From CALDTK01 sp965213735 (lineage in GTDB: Bacteria > Bacteroidota > Bacteroidia > Chitinophagales > Saprospiraceae): a stretch of DNA of 64,000 nucleotides. The translations under genes and the position numbers were made by a program. The notes beneath the pieces were generated by a model that saw nothing but the letters and a program-made list of their open reading frames with translations, was not told the origin of the DNA and did no database searches. Shown in pieces: positions 27,201 through 35,336 of the stretch. The stretch spans positions 1,302,001 to 1,366,000 of the forward strand of contig CBDCAB010000006.1 of NCBI GenBank assembly GCA_965213735.1, written 5' to 3'. The stretch's first letter is position 1. Each line of letters opens with the position of its first letter.

Positions 27201-29911
27201 ATAGTCGTGTCGAAGTCGAGCACAATGCTGTCGAGGCGAGCTGCGCGACGAAATTCTTGCCCAAACTCTTCCACATAGCCTCGATTCACGCTGCTGAGGC
27301 GAAAGTCGAGCATGGCCGGATCACAGCCTTTCGGAAATTCACCATTGCTCGGCACCGCAAAAGTCGTGAAGGGTTTGCCTACCCGGAAGGTTTCACCAAA
27401 CTGGTCGCACTGGGTCTCGGTGCCGCCGTCGGTTGCGTAGAAGCCACCGCGCAAGTCCTCCACAAATTCGTAGGAGTCGAGGATCGGGCCGAGTGGGTTG
27501 ATCTCGAAGTGCCCCACAAACTTGATGCTATCTCCAGGCCTGATCGACCACCCGTTACTAATCAGACACTGGCTCAAATCGAAGCGCTGCCAGGTTTCGG
27601 TAGTGTCGTTTTCAATGGTGTGTGCAGTTGGTGCTATGGGGCAGCTGCGCCACGTAGCTCCATCCTTCCACTCCAGCACCCCTCCGCCAAGCAGAAAAAG
27701 CCCTGCCGTGTCGAGTTGCTCATTAGGCGTGAAGTAGTGCAGGATGATGCCGAGGCTATCGGTCACCACATTATCTCCTACAGTGCCATCAATAACGATC
27801 TCCACACTATCGGCTGGGATAGCCACTTTGCGATTCACATTAGCCGCAGCGATGGGTGTTGTAAAACTAGGAGTGCTAAAGCCTATTGTAGTGCGATTGA
27901 TGCTAAAACTCGTGCCTTGCACGCCCTGCGGACATGGATACAGGCTCGCTAGCGGGCAGGGCGGCGCTGTCTTGTGAATCCAAGGCCCTACAATGTCCTC
28001 ACATATCCAGGTGTGCTCGCAGTCACAGTCGGCACAGTAGTAGCCTACGCGCGTGTTGAAGTTGGTTTCGCCGAGTGGGGCCGAGCAATCAGCACTCATG
28101 CCCACCACCAGGTTATACACCCCGGTCAGGTGTGATTCGCCTGATGGATCAAAAGTCATGGTAGCTACTTGCCCCGTCTGCGTTAGGCTGAGTAGTGGCA
28201 TGCCTGCACCGCCACCACGTGAGAGGGCGCTGCTACCGGCATCGACAGTGACACCTGCAGGCAGATCAACGTAGACTCGCATTTCAGGCGAGGTGCAGCT
28301 ACTTTCGTCAAAACGAAACACCAGGCGCCCAAACTCCAGCTCTATCTGAAACGGATCGCCCTCAGCGAAGGCATCTGGCTGAGTAAATTCCTCGAAATCG
28401 TCTTGTACGTTTTGTGGAGAGTACAGGTTGATGTCGCGACCATTTAGCAGCGTACCACAGGCATTATTAAAATAGGCAAATACCTGCATCGTCGTAAAAG
28501 CATCGTTGGCGCAATTCTCGTCGAGCTCATCGTCGTCGAGTATTGCACAATCCAGCTCGTAGTAAATCTTTAGTGCAAACGAATCCAGCACTGCGAGGTC
28601 ATCGAAGTAGCCATCGCCATCCAAGTCTTGAAGTCCACGAGGCCCATCAGGATCAGTTTGGAAGCCGCTCAGCGTGTCGAGCCGCTGCGAAAATGCCACA
28701 TTCGGAATCGGCACACCCGCTACATCGAGTTGAGTAATGACATATCCTCCCGCTGCGAGACTAGCTCCAAATTCGCTGAAGACTGCGCTGACAGCTATGT
28801 TGCGGGCCTCGCCAAAGGTTGGATCGGTTTCGCGACCAACGTTGCGCACGTACACGGTGAGTTCGCCGGGCTTGCAGTAGCCCACATCTGTATCAGGAAA
28901 GGGCGAGCCACGCAGTATTTCCAACTCGGGCTGGCCGCTGCCAATCATGAGCTCGCTGATGTTGGGCACATCCCAGCATACCTGTTGATCGCAGCCAAAT
29001 AATACGCGGTGTTGCGCTAGTCGATTAGGACCACAACTCAAGATCACTAGGTCTTCTTCAATTACCAGGCTTTCATTAGGATCAAAGCGGGTATTGCTGT
29101 TCCCGACTGCTCCGCCTACGAGATTGCCAGCAAAGTCCGCACCCGCGAGGGTAATGGTGATGATGGTGTCACCGGCAGCGTTTGGGGTTTTGGCGAAAGC
29201 CTTAGCCACTCCATTTACCCGTATAGCCTGTAGGCTGGCATCTCTACCTTGCGTCACCTGGTACACCACCGTATCTGCATAGCCGCGCACCGAGCCATTT
29301 GAGATGGTATCAATTCGCGTCACTTGGTCGCCAGCCCGAAAAGGAGCACCGGGAACATTATCTACAATAGAAAATATGGGTGCAGCAATAGCAGCCGCAT
29401 AAGGATCAATATTTTTTAGTTCGGTGCGGGTGTTGGAGCTAATATCTGTATAGCGAATGCTGAGGCGATCAAAGACCTGGATGGGGTTGCTCCCGCCCAT
29501 GTCGTCGTGGTTGTTGAGCGTATCGAGTATGTCGCAGCGGGCCTCCAGAATCAGCGCAAAATCAGCTGATCGACCAGAAGCAGTAGGTACCAAATTGGGC
29601 AGCCCAATCACCGGTCGCGTCGGGTCGGAGGCATCAATGACGCTTACCCCTGGGCTCGAATTGGCAGCATTAAACCCGGCGAAGCGAATGCCTTCAAACA
29701 GCTGCACTGTCACCTGAATGTTGCGTGCTTGCGGCTGGGAGGTGCCCAGCGACACGCGATAAACGCCTTCATCGCTATCGCCGCACACGATGAGGTTGTC
29801 GGGCCTGCCGTTGCCGGGGCGCCAATTGGCCTGAAACTGCTGAGCTGTCGCCTCCATCGCTGCCGTGCAGGCAAGGAGGACGAACAGCAAAAAGGGGTTG
29901 GATGCGCGCAT
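21236..29911 (-). CDS. Giant secreted repeat protein with type B T9SS C-terminal domain
   Basis: 2,891 residues, exported. A Sec signal peptide (FLLFVLLACTAAMEATAQ) is followed by a very long series of beta-rich domains. Recognisable parts: a PKD-like segment near 1700-1790, SprB-type repeats at roughly 1900-2270 (GGSGNYDYDW, LAAGSYRVTVTDRDSGC), about three related Cys-rich repeats at 2450-2690 (TACMVACDDLGICDTTYV; TACLEVCDSAGNC), and a cadherin/Big_9-like domain near 2710-2800 (RVNVLANDQVFGG). The last 90 residues are the gliding-motility-associated (CHU_C, type B) sorting domain: SPNGDGVNDVF and IYNRWGNLV. It should be secreted by the type IX system, whose PorT component is encoded at 57 kb. 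Likely an adhesin or surface filament; no enzyme domain seen. Confidence 0.9.
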   Translation of the reverse strand: MRASNPFLLFVLLACTAAMEATAQQFQANWRPGNGRPDNLIVCGDSDEGVYRVSLGTSQPQARNIQVTVQLFEGIRFAGFNAANSSPGVSVIDASDPTRPVIGLPNLVPTASGRSADFALILEARCDILDTLNNHDDMGGSNPIQVFDRLSIRYTDISSNTRTELKNIDPYAAAIAAPIFSIVDNVPGAPFRAGDQVTRIDTISNGSVRGYADTVVYQVTQGRDASLQAIRVNGVAKAFAKTPNAAGDTIITITLAGADFAGNLVGGAVGNSNTRFDPNESLVIEEDLVILSCGPNRLAQHRVLFGCDQQVCWDVPNISELMIGSGQPELEILRGSPFPDTDVGYCKPGELTVYVRNVGRETDPTFGEARNIAVSAVFSEFGASLAAGGYVITQLDVAGVPIPNVAFSQRLDTLSGFQTDPDGPRGLQDLDGDGYFDDLAVLDSFALKIYYELDCAILDDDELDENCANDAFTTMQVFAYFNNACGTLLNGRDINLYSPQNVQDDFEEFTQPDAFAEGDPFQIELEFGRLVFRFDESSCTSPEMRVYVDLPAGVTVDAGSSALSRGGGAGMPLLSLTQTGQVATMTFDPSGESHLTGVYNLVVGMSADCSAPLGETNFNTRVGYYCADCDCEHTWICEDIVGPWIHKTAPPCPLASLYPCPQGVQGTSFSINRTTIGFSTPSFTTPIAAANVNRKVAIPADSVEIVIDGTVGDNVVTDSLGIILHYFTPNEQLDTAGLFLLGGGVLEWKDGATWRSCPIAPTAHTIENDTTETWQRFDLSQCLISNGWSIRPGDSIKFVGHFEINPLGPILDSYEFVEDLRGGFYATDGGTETQCDQFGETFRVGKPFTTFAVPSNGEFPKGCDPAMLDFRLSSVNRGYVEEFGQEFRRAARLDSIVLDFDTTILSAFDDVQIELQVAGHPTQGNTFYSVPPLSDFPDGRYVLQLDTLDYSAELVTNYPFLYNLRVHLTPNCSSIRGSDNNDEFYPIQATPHYRDRYYAIDIGNGSRVLTVTDEYPFVMSYSQPASLDLTVTSPVFQRITTDSGFVELEICNTSPLSRAARTWLTFNDTTTLSIEEALNIDDPNNPISIPIEAYAGGHFINMEPLERVNGVNISTQVCNFIRLKVRTVGCGINGVSFTTGWDCEATVPVGWTPSAATDCIDDIGLARFEPIAPFLEADLIREPSAPVDLCAPVVMEFQVNNAQPGTAYDVLSRFYVPPGLEYIPGSVMVEYPADASADNFVSTVSDFVAVDTSIRGFGWELPDLDAISPYLGANGLMGFDASNPNDSNRFVLRVEFATNCDYRSGSLVFFETEGSEACGDRTNLAVAESAALQITGTQPDGSHAYAVGFEPAMRISIVQPVSTLEVFATNVGTDPTDADDVLQVTLPAGYTYEPASAVGTVPNGYLPGEPIVTQLGTVTQLEWPLPLNMLPNETARIQFDLRAASASCGDVADAGLAAIRYIDAACVTSGTDCRIATDVTQGGAVLHQLPIGEVFAARVLINEADCESATTEVVRLEVALDAGGFTLTGNGLQVALYHDVNGDQQTGPGDVLLDQQSLTTTAGDAGVVYSFGGSLNRNVLNGLLLRIDSIGQPICAPQDIVLDLPRLDNAGAQDTYQLCVSDNPTLSLGDLNCAGATDLSFQWSAEPASMVTFLSDATSATPQLTLPNPYTGADTVRYILMTNRLGLGITRDTAVLIVGAGVVLAQGPTEIINNGDQVVLTPNILQGAAPFSYLWQPATGLSSATDAQPIASPQSDQLYQLTITDRFGCSDQTTHLVRVRNPINPNVTPLDTVICPDATLTLVASGGADIQWVAAATNPTPGGLSTTTGSPVVFSSQGATGEYNFEVTISDPAFPGYDSTLQVRIVVDAAAACSTACTLPTLLSEFTTSTPCGGATGSVALSYSGELSNFNTAWLHADGDTLAQNTSALGNLPAGVYQFVAVNVSDSGCAFERSSYVSSEEGPFAAVAKTPSDCGAANGTATLTPASLNYLWPDGVQTATRSDLAAGDYRVAVSDPAAPNCVRYQLIRIDAAPGLVVDFTINALPTCGSLDGSVTLTVAGGSGNYDYDWSVNTATNTNLAAGSYRVTVTDRDSGCTGSISFVLADDVPAAVVNILGGEGETCPASADGSIDFTVTYDAAFTGPADTLILSAGGDTVRNGNLSSGSYCIVIRDGNGCVAGGNCLELIEPEAILADITTSDACGVAGGALSIQMRSGREPISYSLSNGLTSDTSYFGDLSAGFYTLTVTDSAACSATYGISIGQCEPCNYTSAPADTVHYQTSCTGTAAVCIGGIANRADDIQIFTNGTRYLGGLVPCDYARTRITYLIGVINYTVPLEARVRVDGQQHVRVVASIAELTQFFVDIDPQGNWVYDAATQTLIGGQRDGRYSSLELQRQGSQLVNTIPYNERIEPFGLAIELSPGFFEVVVRDTVAGCSDTLYVGIHCAPTDTLVLNIPVTLTDTFCVSTSDLPGNLVSLNDICPDTTYASYTTLNDTCVTVTGNVIGSQTACMVACDDLGICDTTYVIINVLPNSAGFVWRDTIFVDEDGQLCLTAADLNLPPGDISISNTCPGASGAQVAFDLSSSADCVDYAGLAAGEETACLEVCDSAGNCVSGSLIVTVLPAAKLLVYREIFINQTDSLCLDTVANLVSTSIFRTAEDLVEASIDSLAPCVRFRGLTLGQDTLGYEAIRSDGSNLQVCIIIDVVPFDGEPAAQQDFTCTERNTPIRVNVLANDQVFGGVASFQIVEQPSVVDGSVRINSDNTITFEPAADVCARDVTMVYEVCNPNSCDTATVTICIECDELTIFTAVSPNGDGVNDVFYIAEIEEFPDNELRIYNRWGNLVHQERAYLNTWYGTYRGDPLPDGAYFYILTVRNEGRETSYNGYLELLR
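24003..24017 (+). repeat. Hairpin word, GACA loop
   Basis: GTTTTGGCGACAGCT, G-T outer pair, loop GACA. In the 2,891-residue gene, antisense; read as VAKTP. A weaker form, GTTTTGCGCAAGC, lies 130 bases on at 24137-24149. Confidence 0.8.
29187..29201 (+). repeat. Hairpin word, GC form
   Basis: GTTTTGGCGAAAGCC, full stem, loop GAAA. Near the 5' end of the 2,891-residue gene, antisense; read as AFAKT. Confidence 0.88.
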
Positions 29912-30006
29912 AGCTCTGGATTAGAGCTTCTCGGCGCCGGGGGTGTGAGGTTCGACGAAACGAGAAACTACCAGAGGTAGCGTGTCCAAAATTGTACCGG
30001 AATCGG

Positions 30007-33000
30007 CTACTGGGCTTCTTTCACCCGATTGACAAAGGAATTGGCCGTGCCAGCATTTACGGGTGCAATCTCATAGAGCTCGCCATCATCCATCTTTTCG
30101 ACCAGCTCTTTAGACTTCATGCCTTCGAGACTTTCCATGAAGCGTGGACTGCTGGAGGCGACGTTGAGAATCCCTTGTTTAAAGCCAAAAAAGTACCAAC
30201 TCTCGCCGGGTGACTTGAGGTAGAGGTAGAGTCGATCATCGCCACTGCCCGGCATTTTAATCTCCATATAGCCGGTAATGCGCTTGTGAATACCAGTGCC
30301 ATTGATGTAAGCCACATCGAGTTTATCGCCCGCACTCACGAAGCTCTGGTACTCGCCGTTGTAAATGAGTTCTACGGCTGGAAAGATGAAGGAGTGTTCT
30401 GTTTCTCCTTTCGGCAAAACAAAAGTTCCTCCTCGTGCAGCAACTACAGCCGAAGTGTCGGAAGGCTTCTCGAGCCAGTTGCTCAGCGCATCCTGCAAAA
30501 ACGCAGCTTTTGGACCATAATTGACATCAGGCGCATCAAAACCTGTAGCCTGAATATCCGCTGCAACAAGGTTGAGCAGTTTGTCCGGGATGATCAAGTC
30601 AATCGACAGCAAGGCCGTGGTGGTAAGATCGCCATGCTGCTGACTGCCAGGAGGATCTTCAAAGCTGGAGCTGACGCTACCCGCAGCCCGCATGCTGATG
30701 TAGTCGAGTTCGTTGCCGAGCGCAAGCGGACCACTAGCCTCTACAGCGCCTGTAGCTTCATTAATGGTCATGATCGAACCTTTCTTTGCACCTGCTACCA
30801 CGCGCAAGCTGTCTCCCACCACAAACTGCTTGTCCTTGGGCCGGTAATCCAGCAGGCCTTCACTCAAATCGATGAGGTGACGATCCTGACCAGTATGCGT
30901 CGGCATAAACAGCAGCGGGTAGGCCTCCAGCGCATCGCGACTCAGGAAAATGCCCGTGTGCAGATCGTCCCCTTCTGGTGCGCGCGGCAGGTCGTAAGGG
31001 ATCAGCAAATTATCCTTATCTCCAAGGGTGGTGAGGCTAAACCAGCGCGTGGAGGGTATCCCCGGCGCATCGACACGCGCGTAGCCATCAAAGCCGAGGG
31101 GCTGACGGCTAGCATCGAGGCTAATAATACCCTTGAAGTTGGTGCGGTCGTCGATGTAGAAATTATCTGCCTCGCCTACCTCGCCACTTGCGCGAGTTAC
31201 CGCTGCTTTTTCAGCTCTCGAGCCTTTACCGATGCGCTCACCAACTACTTCAGCAAAAAGTACTCGCTGCTCGCGCCCCTCCAGATCGTAGCGGTAATAG
31301 CCTCGTGCTGTATATCCCTTTCGCCCTTGCACATCGACGGTAGCGCTATCAATAACGTGATACTGGGTAATTGTGTCAGCGATAATGCGTGCATTTGTGA
31401 GCTGGCCCATCTTGCCTCCCTCGGCAATCGTTATCTCACCATCAGAAGTATAGATTAGCGCATCTGCACTGGCGATGTAAGGCACGCCACCAATTTCTAG
31501 CGCCGAACCAGCCAGATTGTAGCGTGCAGTAGCTCCTCTGAAGAAGAGACTGTCGCGCTCGGGGTCAGCACTCACAAACGATCCGAGCAGATCAGGCCTA
31601 CTCTTGAAGGTGATTTCTCGCTCTGCCATGTGCCACTCAAACTCATTCATGGAGGTCTGGTAGAGGTTGGCTGGCAAGTCTACAATGAGGAAAGTGTCGT
31701 TGGCGCCATACTTGCCGAGGCCGGCGTCGAAGTCGGTGAGGCCGTTGAGGTTATCGGCTTCGAGGGCTATAGCGTCTCCACTTTCCGTCTTTATGGCTAG
31801 CGAGAGCGTATCACTCTGGGCAGAATAAGGGCCATAACTTAAAAGCTTGGAGCGCAACGTAGCAGCTGGCCAGTCATGTACACCCTGACCTTTAAGACCA
31901 CTCGGCGTGAGGATGAGTCGACCTTCGAGTTGATGCCCCTCGGCAGCAAAGACTCTAAAGGGTTCTTCTTCGCTGCGGACGTACATGCTATCGCGGTAGG
32001 GCACCCAGTCGAGAGCCACATCGACGCCACTTGCCTGCGGAGTGCTTGGCGAACCAGTGCGATCTTCAGCCATTTCGAATTTCTCTGCCGTGGCTGTCAT
32101 ACGCTTAGGCTTGAAGAGAAAATCCTCGGCAGCTACGGTAGCGGTGAGGTAATCAATAGTGCCCTCGCCGTAGTAGCCTTTGTTGCTTAAATCGAGCACT
32201 CCGGTAAATAGCCCTTTTGCCTGGTAAGTGGGCCAGCCGGCAGCGTCTGTTTGGGTAGCATGACCGAGGCTCCTATCTTCTTCGCGGATGTAGATGTCCT
32301 CGCGGTAAGGCGGAAAGATGAGGGAAGTATGCATCTCACCTTCAAAGCGCACATCGTCAGCTGTGAAGCGATCTAGGCTGTTAAAGCTGAATGGATCGAG
32401 TTGAAAGTAGAAGCTGTCGCGCGTATAGGCGGTGTCGTGCGTAGAGGGCAGATCATAATAGACGAAGCTCGCTCGCTCACTCTGCAAGCTCGGGAACACG
32501 GGGATATCCTCACGACCCGACTTGTTCTGTGGGGCGTCGATTAGGACAGTGCCTCCGACGTGCTCGATGCGTGAGGTGAGGCCTTCGGGCTCAGGCGCCT
32601 TGACTCCTTCTTCAACCTCTACCGGCACGTATAAATCGAAAAAGCGAACGCTATCTAGCTTGATCTGGTAAGGCTCATACTCGAAGTGCATGTCTTTACC
32701 CTCGAAGACGCCGTAGCCCGCGATGAGCTGACCGTCGAAATCGACGTTGCGGTTGGCTTGCATGACCATCTGTCCCTGCAGCGGCACAATCGCGACCCGT
32801 TGCTTACGGCTAAGCTCCAGGTTCTTGACGCCATTGAGTAGCATCGAGCCAGTCTGAAGATCAAAAGCTGCGTTGGTCTCCTGAGTGGTCGAGCGTATAC
32901 GCATGGCATCAAAATCGACTTTGCCCTGCGCAGCTTCAACAAAGTGAAATACTTTATCTTTTACGGTGACTTCTTTCGTCTCAATGTCGTAGCTGATGAA

Positions 33001-34503
33001 GCCATCCTTGACGAGATCGAAGTAGAGGGTTTGGACTGTTTCTAAGCTGAAACGCGAGTCGATTTTCTTCGCGAGGTGCAATCCGTCGAGCACCCTCCCC
33101 TCTTGTTCGGCGACGGCTTTAATGACGGCGATAGGATTGTATGTCGCGATGTTTTGGTAGCGATTATAATCACCTGCAGAGAAGTACTGCAGGCTTTGGA
33201 TTTCCACCTCATCACTTGTTTTGGCGACAGCTAATTTTTTCTCGCCAAACAGAACACTATCTTTTTCTACATAAACTTTCAGTTCCTCTGAATCAATATT
33301 TACATCTTGCAGGGAACTATAGAAGGGATTGCGTGAAGCAGCTCGCTCTCCTCGCGTGAGCGTAAGAAGTCGCTCAGGGATATCGTAGCGAAATATCACA
33401 GAAGGGTGCACGATACTATCGCTCCCGTGGTAAAAGGTTGCCTCCACCTGATCTCCTACGATTCTTTCACCCCGACGAATGATATAGGCATCTGCAATAC
33501 CGCGATAGATTAGTTTATCCGCTTCATTGCGTAACTCGACGGTAGCAGGGCTTCCGGTTTCGCTGTCGCCATACACGTTGAGACCATGCAAGCGAAAGCC
33601 ACCAGTGTAGGTAAGCCCTTCACCAATATCGGTAAGCTCAAGCACGGAAGCATAAGAGGTAAAGCGAGGGTAAGAACCAGTGTTATCCGCCCCACTCGAA
33701 CTACTAATCTTATCAGAAAATGTGCCTAATACGCGCTCATCACCAAAGTAAGTAGGATATGTCATCTTCACCGAATCTGCGGAGTAGAGGCTACTGGTGA
33801 CGTCGACAGTATATTCGTCGAGATAAACATAAACATCAGTGAGACCTAGTCTATCCCAATACACGCGGCCTCCCTTTCCCCTAAATTCATTAGTGGCCGG
33901 ATAATAGTCACCGCGCGTAGCATTGATCTCGATTGAATCAGTACGGCGAATCCCAACTAGATTGACAGTATCAAAACGCACCACCGGCTCACCCTCAATA
34001 ATGCTCAAATCAAAGCCATTCGAGCGAGCGAACCAGCTGAGTCCACTTCCTGTGCGCAAACTACCATCGCTAAAGAAAGCTTTAGAAAAGTCGAGAAAGT
34101 TTTCGTAAGGTTTAAATTTGCGGTTGTCGAGCTCGCTTAGCAGCTGAAGTAAAGCCTCGTGCCACTCCGTAAAACTCACTGCTTTTTCGCCCGTACTCGG
34201 CACCACCTCCATGGCCATCAGATAATCTTCGAAATAAGGTGCTGCCGACATACCAGAGGCGACCATTTTACTTGCAACCTGCGCGATGAGTTGCTGTTGC
34301 TCCGGTGTGTAGCTCGACATGCGGCGGTCGAGATTTTTGGTCAACTCAGCCGCACTCGAGCGCTTGCCAGCATTCATAAACTCATCGAACTCATCCATAA
34401 AAAGATCTATGGAGGTAGTGGTAAAGGAGTCTATGCGTTGCGCGGAAGCCACACCAGCAAGTACTAGGGTGAGGCAGGTAGATAGCAAGATATTTCTCAA
34501 CAC
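30007..34503 (-). CDS. Very large exported protein of unknown function (1,498 residues)
   Basis: I do not recognise a named family. The GTG at 34503 gives a clean signal peptide (VLRNILLSTCLTLVLAGVASA) and shares one base with the prmA stop (TAGTG); the upstream ATG at 34539 would put a long tail before it. After a helical region (about 30-130), nearly the whole chain is short alternating beta strands with Y, D, R and G (for example YTGGFRLHGLNVYG, YYGEGTIDYLTATVAAEDF), as in beta-helical envelope proteins such as LptA/AsmA-like ones; this likeness is only visual. No T9SS tail is seen, so a periplasmic or outer-membrane place is likely. Coupling to folD and prmA is constant in layout here. 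Three hairpin-word copies flank or lie in it. Confidence 0.8.
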   Translation of the reverse strand: MLRNILLSTCLTLVLAGVASAQRIDSFTTTSIDLFMDEFDEFMNAGKRSSAAELTKNLDRRMSSYTPEQQQLIAQVASKMVASGMSAAPYFEDYLMAMEVVPSTGEKAVSFTEWHEALLQLLSELDNRKFKPYENFLDFSKAFFSDGSLRTGSGLSWFARSNGFDLSIIEGEPVVRFDTVNLVGIRRTDSIEINATRGDYYPATNEFRGKGGRVYWDRLGLTDVYVYLDEYTVDVTSSLYSADSVKMTYPTYFGDERVLGTFSDKISSSSGADNTGSYPRFTSYASVLELTDIGEGLTYTGGFRLHGLNVYGDSETGSPATVELRNEADKLIYRGIADAYIIRRGERIVGDQVEATFYHGSDSIVHPSVIFRYDIPERLLTLTRGERAASRNPFYSSLQDVNIDSEELKVYVEKDSVLFGEKKLAVAKTSDEVEIQSLQYFSAGDYNRYQNIATYNPIAVIKAVAEQEGRVLDGLHLAKKIDSRFSLETVQTLYFDLVKDGFISYDIETKEVTVKDKVFHFVEAAQGKVDFDAMRIRSTTQETNAAFDLQTGSMLLNGVKNLELSRKQRVAIVPLQGQMVMQANRNVDFDGQLIAGYGVFEGKDMHFEYEPYQIKLDSVRFFDLYVPVEVEEGVKAPEPEGLTSRIEHVGGTVLIDAPQNKSGREDIPVFPSLQSERASFVYYDLPSTHDTAYTRDSFYFQLDPFSFNSLDRFTADDVRFEGEMHTSLIFPPYREDIYIREEDRSLGHATQTDAAGWPTYQAKGLFTGVLDLSNKGYYGEGTIDYLTATVAAEDFLFKPKRMTATAEKFEMAEDRTGSPSTPQASGVDVALDWVPYRDSMYVRSEEEPFRVFAAEGHQLEGRLILTPSGLKGQGVHDWPAATLRSKLLSYGPYSAQSDTLSLAIKTESGDAIALEADNLNGLTDFDAGLGKYGANDTFLIVDLPANLYQTSMNEFEWHMAEREITFKSRPDLLGSFVSADPERDSLFFRGATARYNLAGSALEIGGVPYIASADALIYTSDGEITIAEGGKMGQLTNARIIADTITQYHVIDSATVDVQGRKGYTARGYYRYDLEGREQRVLFAEVVGERIGKGSRAEKAAVTRASGEVGEADNFYIDDRTNFKGIISLDASRQPLGFDGYARVDAPGIPSTRWFSLTTLGDKDNLLIPYDLPRAPEGDDLHTGIFLSRDALEAYPLLFMPTHTGQDRHLIDLSEGLLDYRPKDKQFVVGDSLRVVAGAKKGSIMTINEATGAVEASGPLALGNELDYISMRAAGSVSSSFEDPPGSQQHGDLTTTALLSIDLIIPDKLLNLVAADIQATGFDAPDVNYGPKAAFLQDALSNWLEKPSDTSAVVAARGGTFVLPKGETEHSFIFPAVELIYNGEYQSFVSAGDKLDVAYINGTGIHKRITGYMEIKMPGSGDDRLYLYLKSPGESWYFFGFKQGILNVASSSPRFMESLEGMKSKELVEKMDDGELYEIAPVNAGTANSFVNRVKEAQ
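30406..30420 (-). repeat. Hairpin word, CC/GG form
   Basis: GTTTTGCCGAAAGGA, inner two pairs intact, loop GAAA. In the 1,498-residue gene, sense; read as VLPKGE. Confidence 0.83.
33218..33232 (+). repeat. Hairpin word, GACA loop
   Basis: GTTTTGGCGACAGCT, identical to the 24003 copy. In the 1,498-residue gene, antisense; read as AVAKTS. Confidence 0.82.
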
Positions 34504-35336
34504 TAAGTGTAGTTTAAGCCAAAGCGACACGCCAGCCACTCACCACGCTGGCGAGTTTCGATGTGCTGTAATCCCGAACGTGTGGCAACATCGTGAATTA
34601 GTTCAGCATCACTGCTAAGTATGCCGCTGATGTACAATTTTCCTGTACGCGTCAGCAGGCTAGCTAGCTGAGGCATGGCCTTAACGAGCACTGCGCGGTT
34701 GATGTTGGCGAGAATAAGGTCAAAGGAACCATCCGGCAATGTATCCTCCGTACCAAGTCGTACTTCATCTAATTTAATACTGTTGCGCAGCGCATTCTCA
34801 CGGGTGCTTCTCACACAGCGCTCGTCAATGTCTGTGGCTACTACATGTGTAGCGCCTTCGAGTTTGGCGAGCATGGCAAGCACTCCTGTCCCGGTGCCAA
34901 AGTCAAAGCACGTTTTGCCGAAAGGCGAGTAATCGCGCAAATACGCAGCCATGAGATAGGTGGTAGCATGGTGGCCGGTGCCAAACGACATCTCCGGGAC
35001 AATCGTCAACTGGTGCTTCACATCCGCAGCAGGAGCATGAAAAGGCGCGCGTATGCAGACGAAATCTTCAACAACAACAGCCTTGTACGAAGCTTCCCAC
35101 TCAGCATTATAGTTGACATCGGGCAGCACCTCTCGCCGCACCTGCAGTGCAAATCGATCCGCCACCTGCTGCAGCGCGGCCGCTACCGCGGGTGAGTCAT
35201 CATGTATTGGTAGATAAGCATCCACCTGATCGAGTTGCTCTTCGAAGCCGCTAAAAGGCAGCTCACTGATCAGCGCGATCACTGTCTCCGGCTGCAAGGG
35301 AGCTACACTGAGGCTATACTTTACCGACCTTGCCAC
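34503..35336 (-). CDS. prmA: Ribosomal protein L11 methyltransferase
   Basis: A 277-residue SAM-dependent enzyme that methylates ribosomal protein L11. The SAM-binding motif is CFDFGTGTGVLAMLA, followed by VVATDIDERCV and the NPPY-like FDLILANINR typical of PrmA; GTGHHATT precedes it. It starts with GTG that shares a base with the folD stop and ends in a stop that shares a base with the next start, both as TAGTG, so translation of three genes is coupled. One hairpin word is read as PFGKT. Confidence 0.93.
   Translation of the reverse strand: MARSVKYSLSVAPLQPETVIALISELPFSGFEEQLDQVDAYLPIHDDSPAVAAALQQVADRFALQVRREVLPDVNYNAEWEASYKAVVVEDFVCIRAPFHAPAADVKHQLTIVPEMSFGTGHHATTYLMAAYLRDYSPFGKTCFDFGTGTGVLAMLAKLEGATHVVATDIDERCVRSTRENALRNSIKLDEVRLGTEDTLPDGSFDLILANINRAVLVKAMPQLASLLTRTGKLYISGILSSDAELIHDVATRSGLQHIETRQRGEWLACRFGLNYT
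34913..34927 (+). repeat. Hairpin word, CC/GG form
   Basis: GTTTTGCCGAAAGGC, identical to the 6588 copy. In prmA, antisense; read as PFGKT. Confidence 0.85.
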